A stretch of 64,000 nucleotides of DNA. Source: Brachybacterium faecium DSM 4810. GTDB lineage: Bacteria; Actinomycetota; Actinomycetes; Actinomycetales; Dermabacteraceae. The position numbers were made by a program, and so were the translations under genes. This document shows, one piece after another, positions 50,344 to 60,006 of the stretch. Position 1 is the first letter of the stretch, and every line of letters begins with the position of its first letter. The stretch is taken from contig CP001643.1 in the NCBI GenBank assembly GCA_000023405.1, positions 1,736,001 to 1,800,000 of the forward strand. The letters are read 5' to 3'. The notes beneath the pieces are model-generated. The model was not told where the DNA came from. It did no database searches and saw only the letters and a program-made list of their open reading frames with translations.

Positions 50344-51135
50344 TCAGCTCAGCGAGAGCGAGCGCGCGGTGAACCGCTCCCCGCGCTGCTCGGCGATGAG
50401 CGGCAGTCCGAAGGTGCGGGTGAGGTTCTGGGAGGTGAGCGTCTCGGCGATCGGCCCGGCGGCGACGACGCCGCCCTCGCGCAGCAGCGCGACGTGCGTG
50501 TACCCCGGCGGGATCTCCTCGACGTGGTGGGTGACCAGCACGGTCACCGGGGTCGCCGGATCCTTCGCGAGACGGCCCAGGGTGCGCACCAGCGACTCCC
50601 GCCCGCCGAGGTCCAGCCCGGCGGCGGGCTCGTCGAGCAGCAGCAGCTCGGGGTCGGTCATGAGCGCCCGGGCGGCGAGCACGCGCTTGCGCTCGCCGGT
50701 GGACAGGGTGCCGAACATGCGCTCTGCGAGGTGCCGCACGCCGAAGGCGGCCAGCAGGGTGCGGGCACGGTCAAGGTCGATCTCGTCGTACTGTTCACGC
50801 CAGCGCCCCACGACGCCGTACCCGGCGGTGACCACGACGTTCTCCGCGGATTCCTCCACCGGGATGGTCTCGGCGAGCTCCTGGCTGGCCAGACCGATCA
50901 GGGGCCGCAGCTCGAAGATGTCGACCTTGCCGAGCTGCTCGCCGAGGATCTGCACGGACCCGCTCGTGGGGTGCAGGCGCGCGGCGAGGAGGCGCACCAG
51001 GGTCGACTTCCCGGCGCCGTTGGGCCCGAGGACGGCCCAGCGCTCCCCCTCCCCCACCTCGAGGGAGACACCATCGAGGATCGCGGATCCTCTGCGGCGG
51101 ACGGTGACATCGTTCAGAGCAGCTGCGACGGACAT
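50344..51135 (-). CDS. ABC transporter ATP-binding protein
   Basis: 263 aa. Walker A GPNGAGKST, signature LSTGERKRVLAARAL, Walker B LLLLDEPAAGLD, H-loop VTHHVEE. It resembles the YlmA/iron-type stand-alone ATPases with no permease beside them, so its partner must be elsewhere, or it acts without a membrane subunit. ATG 51135 has a -10-like TAGGCT seven bases upstream and no Shine-Dalgarno. It heads a possible two-gene unit with the TrmH gene and is divergent from the RNB ribonuclease gene. Confidence 0.92.
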   Translation of the reverse strand: MSVAAALNDVTVRRRGSAILDGVSLEVGEGERWAVLGPNGAGKSTLVRLLAARLHPTSGSVQILGEQLGKVDIFELRPLIGLASQELAETIPVEESAENVVVTAGYGVVGRWREQYDEIDLDRARTLLAAFGVRHLAERMFGTLSTGERKRVLAARALMTDPELLLLDEPAAGLDLGGRESLVRTLGRLAKDPATPVTVLVTHHVEEIPPGYTHVALLREGGVVAAGPIAETLTSQNLTRTFGLPLIAEQRGERFTARSLSLS

Positions 51136-51142
51136 GGCCCCG

Positions 51143-51148
51143 AGCCTA
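51143..51148 (-). promoter_or_regulatory. Putative -10 box of the ABC ATPase gene (leaderless)
   Basis: Minus-strand TAGGCT, seven bases, then ATG at 51135. Confidence 0.4.
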
Positions 51149-51195
51149 TCGGTTCGCGCGCCGCGATCCGGTGCGCCCGGCCGTGGCCCCGCCCA

Positions 51196-51201
51196 TAGAC
51201 T
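51196..51201 (+). promoter_or_regulatory. Putative -10 box of the RNB gene
   Basis: TAGACT lies 35 bases before GTG 51237. Unlike the leaderless examples it leaves room for a leader ending in CAGGAGGTC, a good ribosome site. Confidence 0.45.
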
Positions 51202-51236
51202 GACCGGGCCCGAGCCGCCGCTGTCAGGAGGTCCCC

Positions 51237-52742
51237 GTGCCGCACCGCCCCCTGTCCCTGCACGCGCCGCGCGGCTCGATCGCGGCCGACGAGCTGCGGG
51301 AGGGCATCGACGCGCTGCTGGTGGAGCACGAGGGGGAGGTGCCGCTCCGCTTCCCCGCGGAGGTCCTCGCCGCCGCCGAGGAGGCGGCCGCTCGCACCGC
51401 CCCCTCCGGGCCGCGCAGCGACCGCACGGACCGCACCGCCGTGCCCTTCGTGACCCTGGACCCCGCGGATTCCACGGATCTCGATCAGGCGATGCACCTC
51501 GAGCGCACCGAGGACGGGTACCGGGTGCTGTACGCGATCGCCGACGTCCCCTTCTTCGTCGATCTCGACGGTCCGCTCGATGCCGAGGCCCGCCGACGCG
51601 GACAGACCCTCTATCTGCCCGACCGCAGGATCCCGCTGCACCCCGAGATGCTCTCCGACTCCGTGGCCTCGCTGCTGCCGGAGCAGACCACACCCGCCTT
51701 CGTGTGGGTGCTGGACCTCGACCAGGACGGTGCGATGCGCGGCATCGACCTCGAGCGCGCACTGGTGCGTTCGGTCCAGAAGCTCGCCTACGACGCGGTG
51801 CAGGAGGAGCTGGATCGCGGTGAGGGACATCCGATGATGCGCCTGCTGCAGGAGATCGGGGCGCTGCGCATCGCGCTGGAGGCGCAGCGCGGCGGGGCGA
51901 GCCTCAACGTGCCCGAGCAGGAGGTCGTGGCCGAGAACGGGGGCGTGCGCCTGCAGTGGCGCCATCCCCATCCGATCGAGGACGCGAACGCCCAGATCTC
52001 CCTGATGACCGGGATGGCCGCGGCGCAGCTGATGCTCGAGCACGGGGCCGGGATCCTGCGCACCATGCCGCCCGCCGAGCAGACGGCCGTGGACCGCTTC
52101 CGCCGCCAGAGCGAGGCGCTGGGCCATCCCTGGCCCGAGCAGCAGAGCTACGGCGAGCACCTGCGCTCGCTGGACTGGCGCGACCCGGTGCACCTGGCGC
52201 TGCTGAACCAGGCGACCTCCCTGTTCCGGGGGGCCTCCTACGCCGCGTTCACGACCGCGTCCGAGGTGCCCGAGGACCCGGTGCAGGCCGCGATCGCCGC
52301 CCCGTACGCGCATGCCACGGCACCGCTGCGCCGGCTCGTGGACCGTTTCGTGCTGCTGGTCTGCCACGCGCACGTGCGCGGCGAGGCTCCTCGGCCGCCG
52401 CTGCTCGAGGCGCTCCGCGTCATCCCCGAGGCGATGCAGGCCACCGCCGCTCAGGCCGGCGGCCTCGAGCGCGCGGCGCTCGAGCTGGTCGAGGTCGCGG
52501 CGCTCGCGGCCTGGGAGGGCGAGATCTTCGAGGCCACCGTCATCGAACGCAGGGAGGCGAGCGAGCCGGAGAACGGGTCCGGCTCCCCCACCCGCGTGGA
52601 GGTGCAGCTGATCGAGCCGCCCGTCACCGCGTGGGTGGAGATGGACGCGGCGGCGGGCGAGGTGGTGCGGGTGCGGCTGGCGTCCGTGGAGCGCGAGGCC
52701 CGGCGGGCGGAGTTCGTCGCGGCCGAGGGGGAGGGCTCATGA
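51237..52742 (+). CDS. RNB domain ribonuclease (RNase II/R family)
   Basis: 501 aa. The RNB catalytic core is clear: FVTLDPADSTDLDQAM with the metal-binding Asp cluster, YAIADVPFFVDLDGPLDAEA, RGQTLYLPDRRIPLHPE, and YAHATAPLRRLVDRFV near the end of the core. It is smaller than RNase R (about 700-800 aa) and lacks clear N-terminal cold-shock domains; the C-terminus has at most a short S1-like barrel. It degrades RNA 3' to 5'. It overlaps the next gene by four bases (ATGA). Confidence 0.92.
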   Translation: MPHRPLSLHAPRGSIAADELREGIDALLVEHEGEVPLRFPAEVLAAAEEAAARTAPSGPRSDRTDRTAVPFVTLDPADSTDLDQAMHLERTEDGYRVLYAIADVPFFVDLDGPLDAEARRRGQTLYLPDRRIPLHPEMLSDSVASLLPEQTTPAFVWVLDLDQDGAMRGIDLERALVRSVQKLAYDAVQEELDRGEGHPMMRLLQEIGALRIALEAQRGGASLNVPEQEVVAENGGVRLQWRHPHPIEDANAQISLMTGMAAAQLMLEHGAGILRTMPPAEQTAVDRFRRQSEALGHPWPEQQSYGEHLRSLDWRDPVHLALLNQATSLFRGASYAAFTTASEVPEDPVQAAIAAPYAHATAPLRRLVDRFVLLVCHAHVRGEAPRPPLLEALRVIPEAMQATAAQAGGLERAALELVEVAALAAWEGEIFEATVIERREASEPENGSGSPTRVEVQLIEPPVTAWVEMDAAAGEVVRVRLASVEREARRAEFVAAEGEGS

Positions 52743-53524
52743 GCGAGGCCGCCGCCGGTCGTGATCTCGTCGCGCTCCCCCGCGCCGCGGTGCTCATGCT
52801 GTGGACCGCCACCTACCTGCGCGGGGATCTCGGGCCCGACGACGCCGCCCAGATGAGCTTCGGCGTGGGGCGCTCCGGGCCCAGCGGCGAGGGCGAGGAC
52901 CTGTTCGGCTGGATGACGGGGCTGCGCCGGCTGCCGCTCGCCCAGCTGCGGCTGGTGCTGCCCGTCCCAGGGCGCCTGGCAGGGCTCGTCGGCCCTCCCG
53001 CCGCGATCGGCCCGGCGCTCGAGGCGGAGCAGGCGATCGTGGTCACCGCGGCGGGGATCGCCGATCACACCCTCGTGCCCGTGATCAGCCCGGTCGAGCA
53101 CGAGGGGCGACCGGCCAGCGCAGTGACCTGGAGGAAGGTGCCCGCCCCGATCGGGGCGCACGTCCCGCCCGCCGCGAGCTCCGGCGGTGCGCGGGAGGAG
53201 CTGCTGCACGCGCTGCGCCGCGCCGCCGAGGGGAGCGTGGAGCTCGACCTCGTGCCGGACGAGCCGGTCGAGTCCGCCCGCATCCCGCCCACCTGGATCG
53301 CGACCGCGCTGCCGCGTCACCTCGAGCGCTCCGCCGCGCACCTGCTGGTGCTCGCCTCCCGCACGCTGCTGCTCACCCGGGCGGAGATCGACGAAGGGCA
53401 CGGCCACACCGTGCACCTGGCCGAGGCCCTCGCACGGCGCGGACTGCTCGACGAGCTGCACGACGCGGCCCGCGCAGCCCTCGTCGAGGCGGTCGAGCGG
53501 ATCGTCGCCGCGGAGACCGGCTGA
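52739..53524 (+). CDS. Conserved hypothetical protein coupled to the RNB ribonuclease
   Basis: 261 aa, not recognised. It is soluble, with an N-terminal helix (LPRAAVLMLWTATYLRGDL), no TM helix or signal peptide and no cysteines. A central region is mostly beta (AIVVTAAGIADHTLVPVISP), and the C-terminus is helical (VHLAEALARRGLLDELHDAA). Translation is coupled to the ribonuclease gene by ATGA, which suggests an accessory or partner role in RNA handling. That link rests on position only. Confidence 0.8.
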   Translation: MSEAAAGRDLVALPRAAVLMLWTATYLRGDLGPDDAAQMSFGVGRSGPSGEGEDLFGWMTGLRRLPLAQLRLVLPVPGRLAGLVGPPAAIGPALEAEQAIVVTAAGIADHTLVPVISPVEHEGRPASAVTWRKVPAPIGAHVPPAASSGGAREELLHALRRAAEGSVELDLVPDEPVESARIPPTWIATALPRHLERSAAHLLVLASRTLLLTRAEIDEGHGHTVHLAEALARRGLLDELHDAARAALVEAVERIVAAETG

Positions 53525-53546
53525 GCCCGGCCGAGCCGTGCCGCGG

Positions 53547-54740
53547 TCAGGAGTGCTGGGCGATCACCGTCCGGTACACCTCCAGGGTGCGCTCCGCGAT
53601 CGAGGTCCAGGCGAAGTGCTCGGCCGCACGGCGGCGCGAGGCCTCGCCCATCACCCGGGCGCGCTCCGGATCCGAGACCATCCGCACCAGCGCATCACGC
53701 AGATCGCCCACGAACTTCTCCGGATCCACGGGGGTGCCGGTGCCGTCGGAGAGCTGCTCGAGGGGCACCAGGTAGCCGGTCTCCCCCTCGGTCACGACCT
53801 CGGGGATGCCGCCCGTGGCCGAGGCGACCACGGGGGTGCCGCACGCCATGGCCTCGAGGTTCACGATCCCCAGCGGCTCGTAGATGCTCGGGCACACGAA
53901 GGTCGTGGCGTGGGTGAGGATCTGGGTGAGCTCGTGGCGCGGCAGCATCTCGGTGATCAGGTGCACGTTCCCGCGCTCCCGGCTCAGCTCGGCGACCAGA
54001 TCGTTCACCTCCTGCGCGATCTCGGGGGTGTCCGGAGCGCCCGCGCACAGCACCACCTGGTAGTCCGCGGACAGCTCGCGCACCGCGCGCAGGAAGTACG
54101 GCAGCCCCTTCTGGCGCGTGATCCTGCCGACGAACACGATCGTCGGCGCCTGAGGATCGATGCCCCGCTCGGTGAGCACGGTCGTCTCCGGGTTCGGGGA
54201 CCACTGCTCGATGTCGATGCCGTTGTGGACCACATGCACCCGCTCCGGATCGACCGAGGGGTAGGCGCGCAGGATGTCCTCGCGCATCCCGGCGGAGACC
54301 GCGATGACGCCAGCCGCTCCCTCGTAGGCGGTGCGCTCCGCGAAGGAGCTGACCGCGTAGCCGCCGCCGAGCTGCTCGGCCTTCCAGGGCCGCAGCGGCT
54401 CGAGGGAGTGGGCCGAGAGCACGTGCGGGGCGCCGTGCAGCAGCGAGCCGATGTGGCCGGCGAAGTTCGCGTACCAGGTGTGGGAGTGGATGAGGTCCGC
54501 GCCGCCGCAGTCCGCGGCGATCAGCAGGTCCGTGCCCAGCGTGGACAGCGAGGCGTTGGCGCCGTCGAGCTCCGCGGGCGTGGTGTAGGAGAAGGTGCCC
54601 TCCTCGTCGCGCTCGGCGCCGAAGGCCCGCACGCGCACGTCGATGTGCTCGCGCAGCACCTTCGTCAGCTCGGCGGCATGGACGCCGGCACCTCCGTAGA
54701 TCTCCGGCGGGTACTCCTTGGTGAGCAGATCGACTCGCAT
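53547..54740 (-). CDS. glgA: Glycogen synthase / alpha-maltose-1-phosphate synthase
   Basis: GT-B glycosyltransferase (GT4 type) of 397 aa. N-terminal KEYPPEIYGGAGVHAAELT gives the nucleotide-sugar loop; IVFVGRITRQKGLPYFL, then SIYEPLGIVNLEAMACGTPVV supplies the EX7E acid pair, and TGGIPEVV the donor site. In actinobacteria this class (GlgM) makes maltose-1-phosphate from ADP-glucose for GlgE or adds glucose directly. It is divergent from glgC, which supplies ADP-glucose. ATG 54740 has AAGGAG seven bases upstream. Confidence 0.93.
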   Translation of the reverse strand: MRVDLLTKEYPPEIYGGAGVHAAELTKVLREHIDVRVRAFGAERDEEGTFSYTTPAELDGANASLSTLGTDLLIAADCGGADLIHSHTWYANFAGHIGSLLHGAPHVLSAHSLEPLRPWKAEQLGGGYAVSSFAERTAYEGAAGVIAVSAGMREDILRAYPSVDPERVHVVHNGIDIEQWSPNPETTVLTERGIDPQAPTIVFVGRITRQKGLPYFLRAVRELSADYQVVLCAGAPDTPEIAQEVNDLVAELSRERGNVHLITEMLPRHELTQILTHATTFVCPSIYEPLGIVNLEAMACGTPVVASATGGIPEVVTEGETGYLVPLEQLSDGTGTPVDPEKFVGDLRDALVRMVSDPERARVMGEASRRRAAEHFAWTSIAERTLEVYRTVIAQHS

Positions 54741-54842
54741 GTCAGGCTCCTTCTGGTGGGCGAGAGCGGGCTCCCGCACCGTCTCTCGGGCGGTGACCGC
54801 GTCCGAGGGACGAAGTGCGGGTGATGGGGACCACTTCTGGAC

Positions 54843-54848
54843 TATCCT
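54843..54848 (+). promoter_or_regulatory. Putative -10 box of glgC (leaderless)
   Basis: TATCCT is followed by six bases and ATG 54855. Confidence 0.4.
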
Positions 54849-54854
54849 CGCACC

Positions 54855-56096
54855 ATGTCGTCCCACAAGGTCCTCGCCATAGTCCTCGCCGGTGGTGAGG
54901 GGAAGCGGCTGATGCCGCTGACCCTCGATCGAGCCAAGCCCGCGGTGCCGTTCGGCGGCATCTACCGGCTCATCGACTTCGCGTTGTCGAACATCGTCAA
55001 CTCGGGGTATCTGCGGGTGGTGGTCCTCACCCAGTACAAGTCGCACTCGCTGGACAAGCACATCGCCCAGACGTGGCGGATGAGCTCGCTGCTGGGCAAC
55101 TACGTGGCCCCGGTCCCGGCGCAGCAGCGCATGGGCAAGCACTGGTTCCGCGGCTCGGCCGATGCGATCGCGCAGTCCCTGAACCTCATCTCCGACGAGA
55201 AGCCCGACTACGTCGTGGTGGTCGGTGCGGACAACATCTACCGCATGGACTTCTCGCAGATGCTCGATGCGCACATCGAGTCGGGCAAGTCCTGCACCGT
55301 CGCGGCGATCCGGCAGCCGATCGAGATGTCCGACCAGTTCGGCGTCATCGAGACCGAGCCGTCCGACCCCACCACGATCAAGGCCTTCGTCGAGAAGCCG
55401 AAGGAGACGGAGGGCCTGGCGGACGACCCGGGCTCCGTCCTCGCCTCGATGGGCAACTACATCTTCACCGCCGACGCCCTGGTCGAGGCGGTCACCCGGG
55501 ATGCGCAGGATGATTCCTCCAAGCACGACATGGGCGGGGACATCGTGCCCTCCTTCGTCGAGCAGGACGACGCCGCGGTGTACGACTTCATCCGCAACGA
55601 CGTGCCCGGCTCCACCGACCGCGACCGCGACTACTGGCGCGACGTCGGCACGCTCGACGCGTTCTACGACGCCCACATGGATCTGATCTCGATCCACCCG
55701 GTCTTCAACCTGTACAACGACCAGTGGCCCACCTTCACCGGCCATCGCAACGCCCCGCCGGCGAAGTTCGTGCACGCCGGTCCGGGACGCGTCGGCTCCG
55801 CGGTCGATTCCGTGATCTCCCCCGGCGTCGTGGTCTCGGGAGCCTCCGTCTCCAGCTCCGTGCTGTCCCCCGGCGTGCGGGTGAACTCCTGGTCGACGGT
55901 CTCCGACTCGGTGCTGATGGACGACGTGATCGTGGGACGGCACTGCCAGATCCACCGGGCGATCATCGACAAGGGCGTGGTGGTCCCGCCGCGCACCCAG
56001 ATCGGCCTCGACGCCGAGAAGGACCTGGCGCGCGGCTGGGTGGTCACCGAGTCGGGCATCACCGTTCTCGGCAAGGGCACGGTGATCACCCCGTGA
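54855..56096 (+). CDS. glgC: Glucose-1-phosphate adenylyltransferase
   Basis: 413 aa, the normal length. It makes ADP-glucose, the committed step of glycogen synthesis. N-terminal nucleotidyltransferase motif [20 protein letters not shown], then [28 protein letters not shown] and FVEKPKE; the C-terminal left-handed beta helix carries hexapeptide-like runs ([20 protein letters not shown]). It shares a divergent 114-bp control region with glgA and overlaps serB by four bases (GTGA). Confidence 0.96.
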   Translation: MSSHKVLAIVLAGGEGKRLMPLTLDRAKPAVPFGGIYRLIDFALSNIVNSGYLRVVVLTQYKSHSLDKHIAQTWRMSSLLGNYVAPVPAQQRMGKHWFRGSADAIAQSLNLISDEKPDYVVVVGADNIYRMDFSQMLDAHIESGKSCTVAAIRQPIEMSDQFGVIETEPSDPTTIKAFVEKPKETEGLADDPGSVLASMGNYIFTADALVEAVTRDAQDDSSKHDMGGDIVPSFVEQDDAAVYDFIRNDVPGSTDRDRDYWRDVGTLDAFYDAHMDLISIHPVFNLYNDQWPTFTGHRNAPPAKFVHAGPGRVGSAVDSVISPGVVVSGASVSSSVLSPGVRVNSWSTVSDSVLMDDVIVGRHCQIHRAIIDKGVVVPPRTQIGLDAEKDLARGWVVTESGITVLGKGTVITP

Positions 56097-56770
56097 CCGC
56101 GACCGATGCGATCGACGCCCCTGCCGTCGCGACCGGGCTGCTGGTCTCCGACGTCGACTCGACCTTCCTCACCCAGGAGGTGATCGAGCTCGTCGCCGAG
56201 CATGCCGGGGTGCGGGACCGGGTCGAGGAGATCACCACCGCCGCGATGCGGGGCGAGCTGGATTTCTCCCAGTCGCTGCGCGCCCGGGTGGCGCTGCTCG
56301 AGGGCCTGGACGAGACGGTGCTTGCGCAGGTGCGGGAGGTGCTGGTGCCCACCCCGGGGGCGCTCGAGCTGGTGCGCCGCGCGAAGGCCGCCGGATGGGT
56401 GACGGCGCTGGTCTCCGGCGGGTTCCACGAGGTCATCGACGAGCTCGCCGCCGAGGCGGGCATCGACCATGTGCGCGCGAACCGCTTCGAGATCGTGGAG
56501 GGCCGCTTCACCGGGCGGGTCTCCGGGCCGATCATCGACGGCGAGGCGAAGCGTCGCACCCTCGAGGAGCTCGGCCAGCTCTACGCGGTGCCGACGGAGC
56601 GGATCGTCGCCATGGGGGACGGCGCGAACGACCGGCAGATGCTCGAAGCGGCGGGCACCGGGATCGCGTTCCGGGCCAAGCCCGCGCTGCGGGAGATCGC
56701 GGACGTGCAGATCGACGGCGAGTCGCTGCTGGCCGCGTGGCCCCACCTCGAGGCCGCGGCCTCACGCTGA
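56093..56770 (+). CDS. serB: Phosphoserine phosphatase
   Basis: 225 aa HAD enzyme. The nucleophile motif is [11 protein letters not shown], followed by the four-helix cap ([20 protein letters not shown]), [13 protein letters not shown] (motif II Ser and cap contact), Lys of EAKRRTL, and [10 protein letters not shown] (motif III). It lacks the N-terminal ACT domains found in mycobacterial SerB2. It carries out the final step of serine synthesis. The GTG start is coupled to the glgC stop. A perfect 11-bp hairpin follows. Confidence 0.92.
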   Translation: MTATDAIDAPAVATGLLVSDVDSTFLTQEVIELVAEHAGVRDRVEEITTAAMRGELDFSQSLRARVALLEGLDETVLAQVREVLVPTPGALELVRRAKAAGWVTALVSGGFHEVIDELAAEAGIDHVRANRFEIVEGRFTGRVSGPIIDGEAKRRTLEELGQLYAVPTERIVAMGDGANDRQMLEAAGTGIAFRAKPALREIADVQIDGESLLAAWPHLEAAASR

Positions 56771-56795
56771 GAACAGCCGCCGCACCCTGAGAGAG

Positions 56796-56822
56796 CGGCC
56801 CGGGCGAGGACCGCCCGGGCCG
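56796..56822. terminator. Bidirectional hairpin terminator between serB and sixA
   Basis: CGGCCCGGGCG (56796-56806), loop AGGAC, CGCCCGGGCCG (56812-56822): an 11-bp perfect stem between convergent genes. Confidence 0.85.
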
Positions 56823-56829
56823 TCGGCGT

Positions 56830-57357
56830 TCAGGGACGCACGATCGTGTGCAGGGTCAGCGATTCCTCCGCGAGGCCCCGCCAGTCCTCCAGCGCGCCGG
56901 AGAGCACGGCCATGCCGCCGGTGGGCATGCCGATCCGGGCCTGGGCCGCCGCGGCCGCCTCGGAGTCCTCCGCAGCCAGCAGGGAGGTCAGGCTCGAGAT
57001 CGTCGGCTCGTGGCCGACCACCATCACCACCGCTTCGTGCGCCTCGACCCCGTGGAGCAGGGTGAGGAGCTCGGCGGCCCCGCCGGCGTAGATCTCCTCG
57101 TGGAAGGTGACCTCTCCGTCGAAGCCGGGCATCCGCGAGGCGACCGCCTCCCAGGTCTGCGTGGTGCGCACGGCATCGGAGACCAGCACCCGGGAGACCT
57201 GCACGTGCTGCGCGTCGAGGTACTCCCCCACCAGCTGCGCCTGGGTCACCCCCCGATCGGCCAGAGCGCGTTCGTGGTCCAGCTGGCCGGACCCGCTCTC
57301 CGCCTTGCCGTGGCGCATGAGGAGCAGCAGACGACTGTCGGGGTCGGAGGATGACAT
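56830..57357 (-). CDS. SixA-type histidine phosphatase
   Basis: 175 aa. The phosphohistidine signature is LLLLMRHGKAE, with the second catalytic His in VVMVVGHEPTISSL and the conserved Arg in DAVRTTQTWEAV. SixA removes phosphate from histidine of phosphorelay or PTS proteins; small relatives act on other phosphates. The start is uncertain: ATG 57357 begins close to the domain, while GTG 57384 adds nine residues. Neither has a strong ribosome site. It lies downstream of fabG on the same strand. Confidence 0.88.
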   Translation of the reverse strand: MSSSDPDSRLLLLMRHGKAESGSGQLDHERALADRGVTQAQLVGEYLDAQHVQVSRVLVSDAVRTTQTWEAVASRMPGFDGEVTFHEEIYAGGAAELLTLLHGVEAHEAVVMVVGHEPTISSLTSLLAAEDSEAAAAAQARIGMPTGGMAVLSGALEDWRGLAEESLTLHTIVRP

Positions 57358-57402
57358 CGGGGTGCGTTCACGCCTTACGTTCACGAGGGTGGAGGTCGAG
57401 GC

Positions 57403-58128
<726 letters not shown>

Positions 58129-58299
58129 GCGGACTCCTGGATGAGTGATCTGCAGGGCCGTGGGCGGCCCGGAAGGACGGTGTCAGGGGGCGACGGCTGA
58201 TGCCTCGGCGATTCCCCGTGCTCTACGATACGGGGCGAGAGAGTGTCGGGATCCGAGGGGGAGCCCGTCCACCCACATCGCCCCGGAAGGTGCTGCCTG

Positions 58300-60006
58300 A
58301 TGGCCTATCGCTTCAATCCTCCGCCGAACTGGCCGATCGACGACGCCGACTGGACCCCACCGCCGGGGTGGCAGCCGGATCCCTCGTGGGGGCCGGCCCC
58401 GGAGGGCTGGAACTTCTGGATCGCGGAGGACGCGGCACCGGCGGCACCGCCCTCCGCCGAGGACGACGCGACACACGTGGCCTCCACCGACGAGCAGGCA
58501 CCGGCGCCCGCCGCGGAGGAGCCGCAGGCGCAGCCCGCCGCAACGGAGGACGACGCGACCCACCTCGCCCGCACCGACGAGCGCGAGGACGCCGCCGGGC
58601 AGGATGCCCCCGCCGATCAGCCGGAGACCGCGCAGAGCAGCACCGGCCAGTACGGCGCGATGAACCCCTATGGCACCGCGGCTCCGCAGCCGGCGGGCGC
58701 CGAGGACCCGGCCGGTGCCGGGCCGGCGTCCGGGGCTGAGGCGGAGAGCACCGAGGGTGCGCGCGGCGCGGCGCCGGAGACCGCCGAGTACGAGGGTCCG
58801 GACTACGCGGCGGGCCTCGCCCAGCAGACCCCGTACGAGACCGCCGCACCGGAGGCGCCGAGCGAGCCCGCCGGCGATGCCGCGCAGGGCTACGGCCAGG
58901 ACGCGCAGGGTTCCGCGGATGATGCACCGGCCTATGGTGCGGCTTCTGCAGGCGGCGCCGCGGCAGGAGGGGCGGCCGCTGCGGCCGCCGCGCAGGGCAA
59001 CGGTCAGGAGCCGTCCGGCCAGGCCTACAGCCAGGGCTACGGGCAGGGCTACGGCGAGGCTCCTGCGGCGCCGGCGTATGGCCAGGCGTCCGCCGACCAG
59101 AGCTACGGCCAGGCGCCCGCCCCGGGCTACGGCCAGGCCCCCGCCGACCAGGGCTACGGCCAGGGCACTCCCGCCCCCGGATATGGCCAGGGCTCCCCGG
59201 CTCCGGGCTACGGCCAGGGATCGGCCTCCGACTACCCCGCGCCCGGCTATGGGCAGGGCTCCCCCGCCCCGGGCGACTCCGGCGCGGCGTGGACGGCCTC
59301 CACCGGTGCGGGAGAACCGCCGAAGAAGGGCGTCATCCAGCGCTTCTGGTGGGTGGGCTGCCTGCTCCTGCTGCTGCTCGCGCTCATCCTGATCGCCGCC
59401 GGCGGCATCTGGCTCTTCACCCGCAGCGGGGACGAGCAGGCCGGCGGCGACGAGACCACCAGCGTGGAGCAGACCACCGAGGGGGAGGCCACCGACGACG
59501 CCACCGCCACGGAGGAGGAGCCCCTCGAGGAGGAGCCGACCGACGCCGACTCCACCGACGAGGTCCCGATGCCGACCGATCTGGCCACCATCGATCCCGA
59601 GGCGGAGAAGGACGCCATCGACATCGTCGGCACCGACGGCACCGGCACCATCGCCGTGCAGATGGAGTATGCGCCGGCGAGCGACCTCGAGAGCTCCTGG
59701 GGCGGCACCGTCCAGGAGCCCGAGAACGGGGATGAGTACCTCGTGGTCACCGCCAAGATGACCGTCACCGAGGGCGAGCAGTACTTCAGCCCCGGCACCT
59801 TCAGCGTCATCACGCCGTACGGCGGCGAGGTGGGTGCGTCCTCGGAGACCTACGGCCTGAAGGGCTCCGGCACCGATGGCCCGAGCGATTTCTCCGAGGG
59901 TGACGAGTACACGCTCAAGATGCTGTTCGACGTTCGTCGCGCCGAGGATCTGACCCTGAACTTCACCACCTTCTCCGACGACTACTCCTGGGACGTCCCT
60001 GCGTGA
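58300..60006 (+). CDS. Proline/glutamine-rich membrane protein with DUF4352-like exported domain
   Basis: 568 aa. Residues 2-45 form a Trp/Pro motif (RFNPPPNWP, WTPPPGWQPD, SWGPAPEGW). Next comes an acidic/alanine-rich linker, then a GYGQ-rich stretch (about 250-325: repeated APGYGQ, ADQGYGQ), one TM helix (about 349-373, FWWVGCLLLLLLALILIAAG), an acidic stalk, and a C-terminal beta domain (about 440-568) like DUF4352 antigens (YLVVTAKMTVTEGEQYFSPG). The exported part lies outside the cell. It is coupled to the next gene (GTGA). The function is unknown. Confidence 0.82.
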   Translation: MAYRFNPPPNWPIDDADWTPPPGWQPDPSWGPAPEGWNFWIAEDAAPAAPPSAEDDATHVASTDEQAPAPAAEEPQAQPAATEDDATHLARTDEREDAAGQDAPADQPETAQSSTGQYGAMNPYGTAAPQPAGAEDPAGAGPASGAEAESTEGARGAAPETAEYEGPDYAAGLAQQTPYETAAPEAPSEPAGDAAQGYGQDAQGSADDAPAYGAASAGGAAAGGAAAAAAAQGNGQEPSGQAYSQGYGQGYGEAPAAPAYGQASADQSYGQAPAPGYGQAPADQGYGQGTPAPGYGQGSPAPGYGQGSASDYPAPGYGQGSPAPGDSGAAWTASTGAGEPPKKGVIQRFWWVGCLLLLLLALILIAAGGIWLFTRSGDEQAGGDETTSVEQTTEGEATDDATATEEEPLEEEPTDADSTDEVPMPTDLATIDPEAEKDAIDIVGTDGTGTIAVQMEYAPASDLESSWGGTVQEPENGDEYLVVTAKMTVTEGEQYFSPGTFSVITPYGGEVGASSETYGLKGSGTDGPSDFSEGDEYTLKMLFDVRRAEDLTLNFTTFSDDYSWDVPA

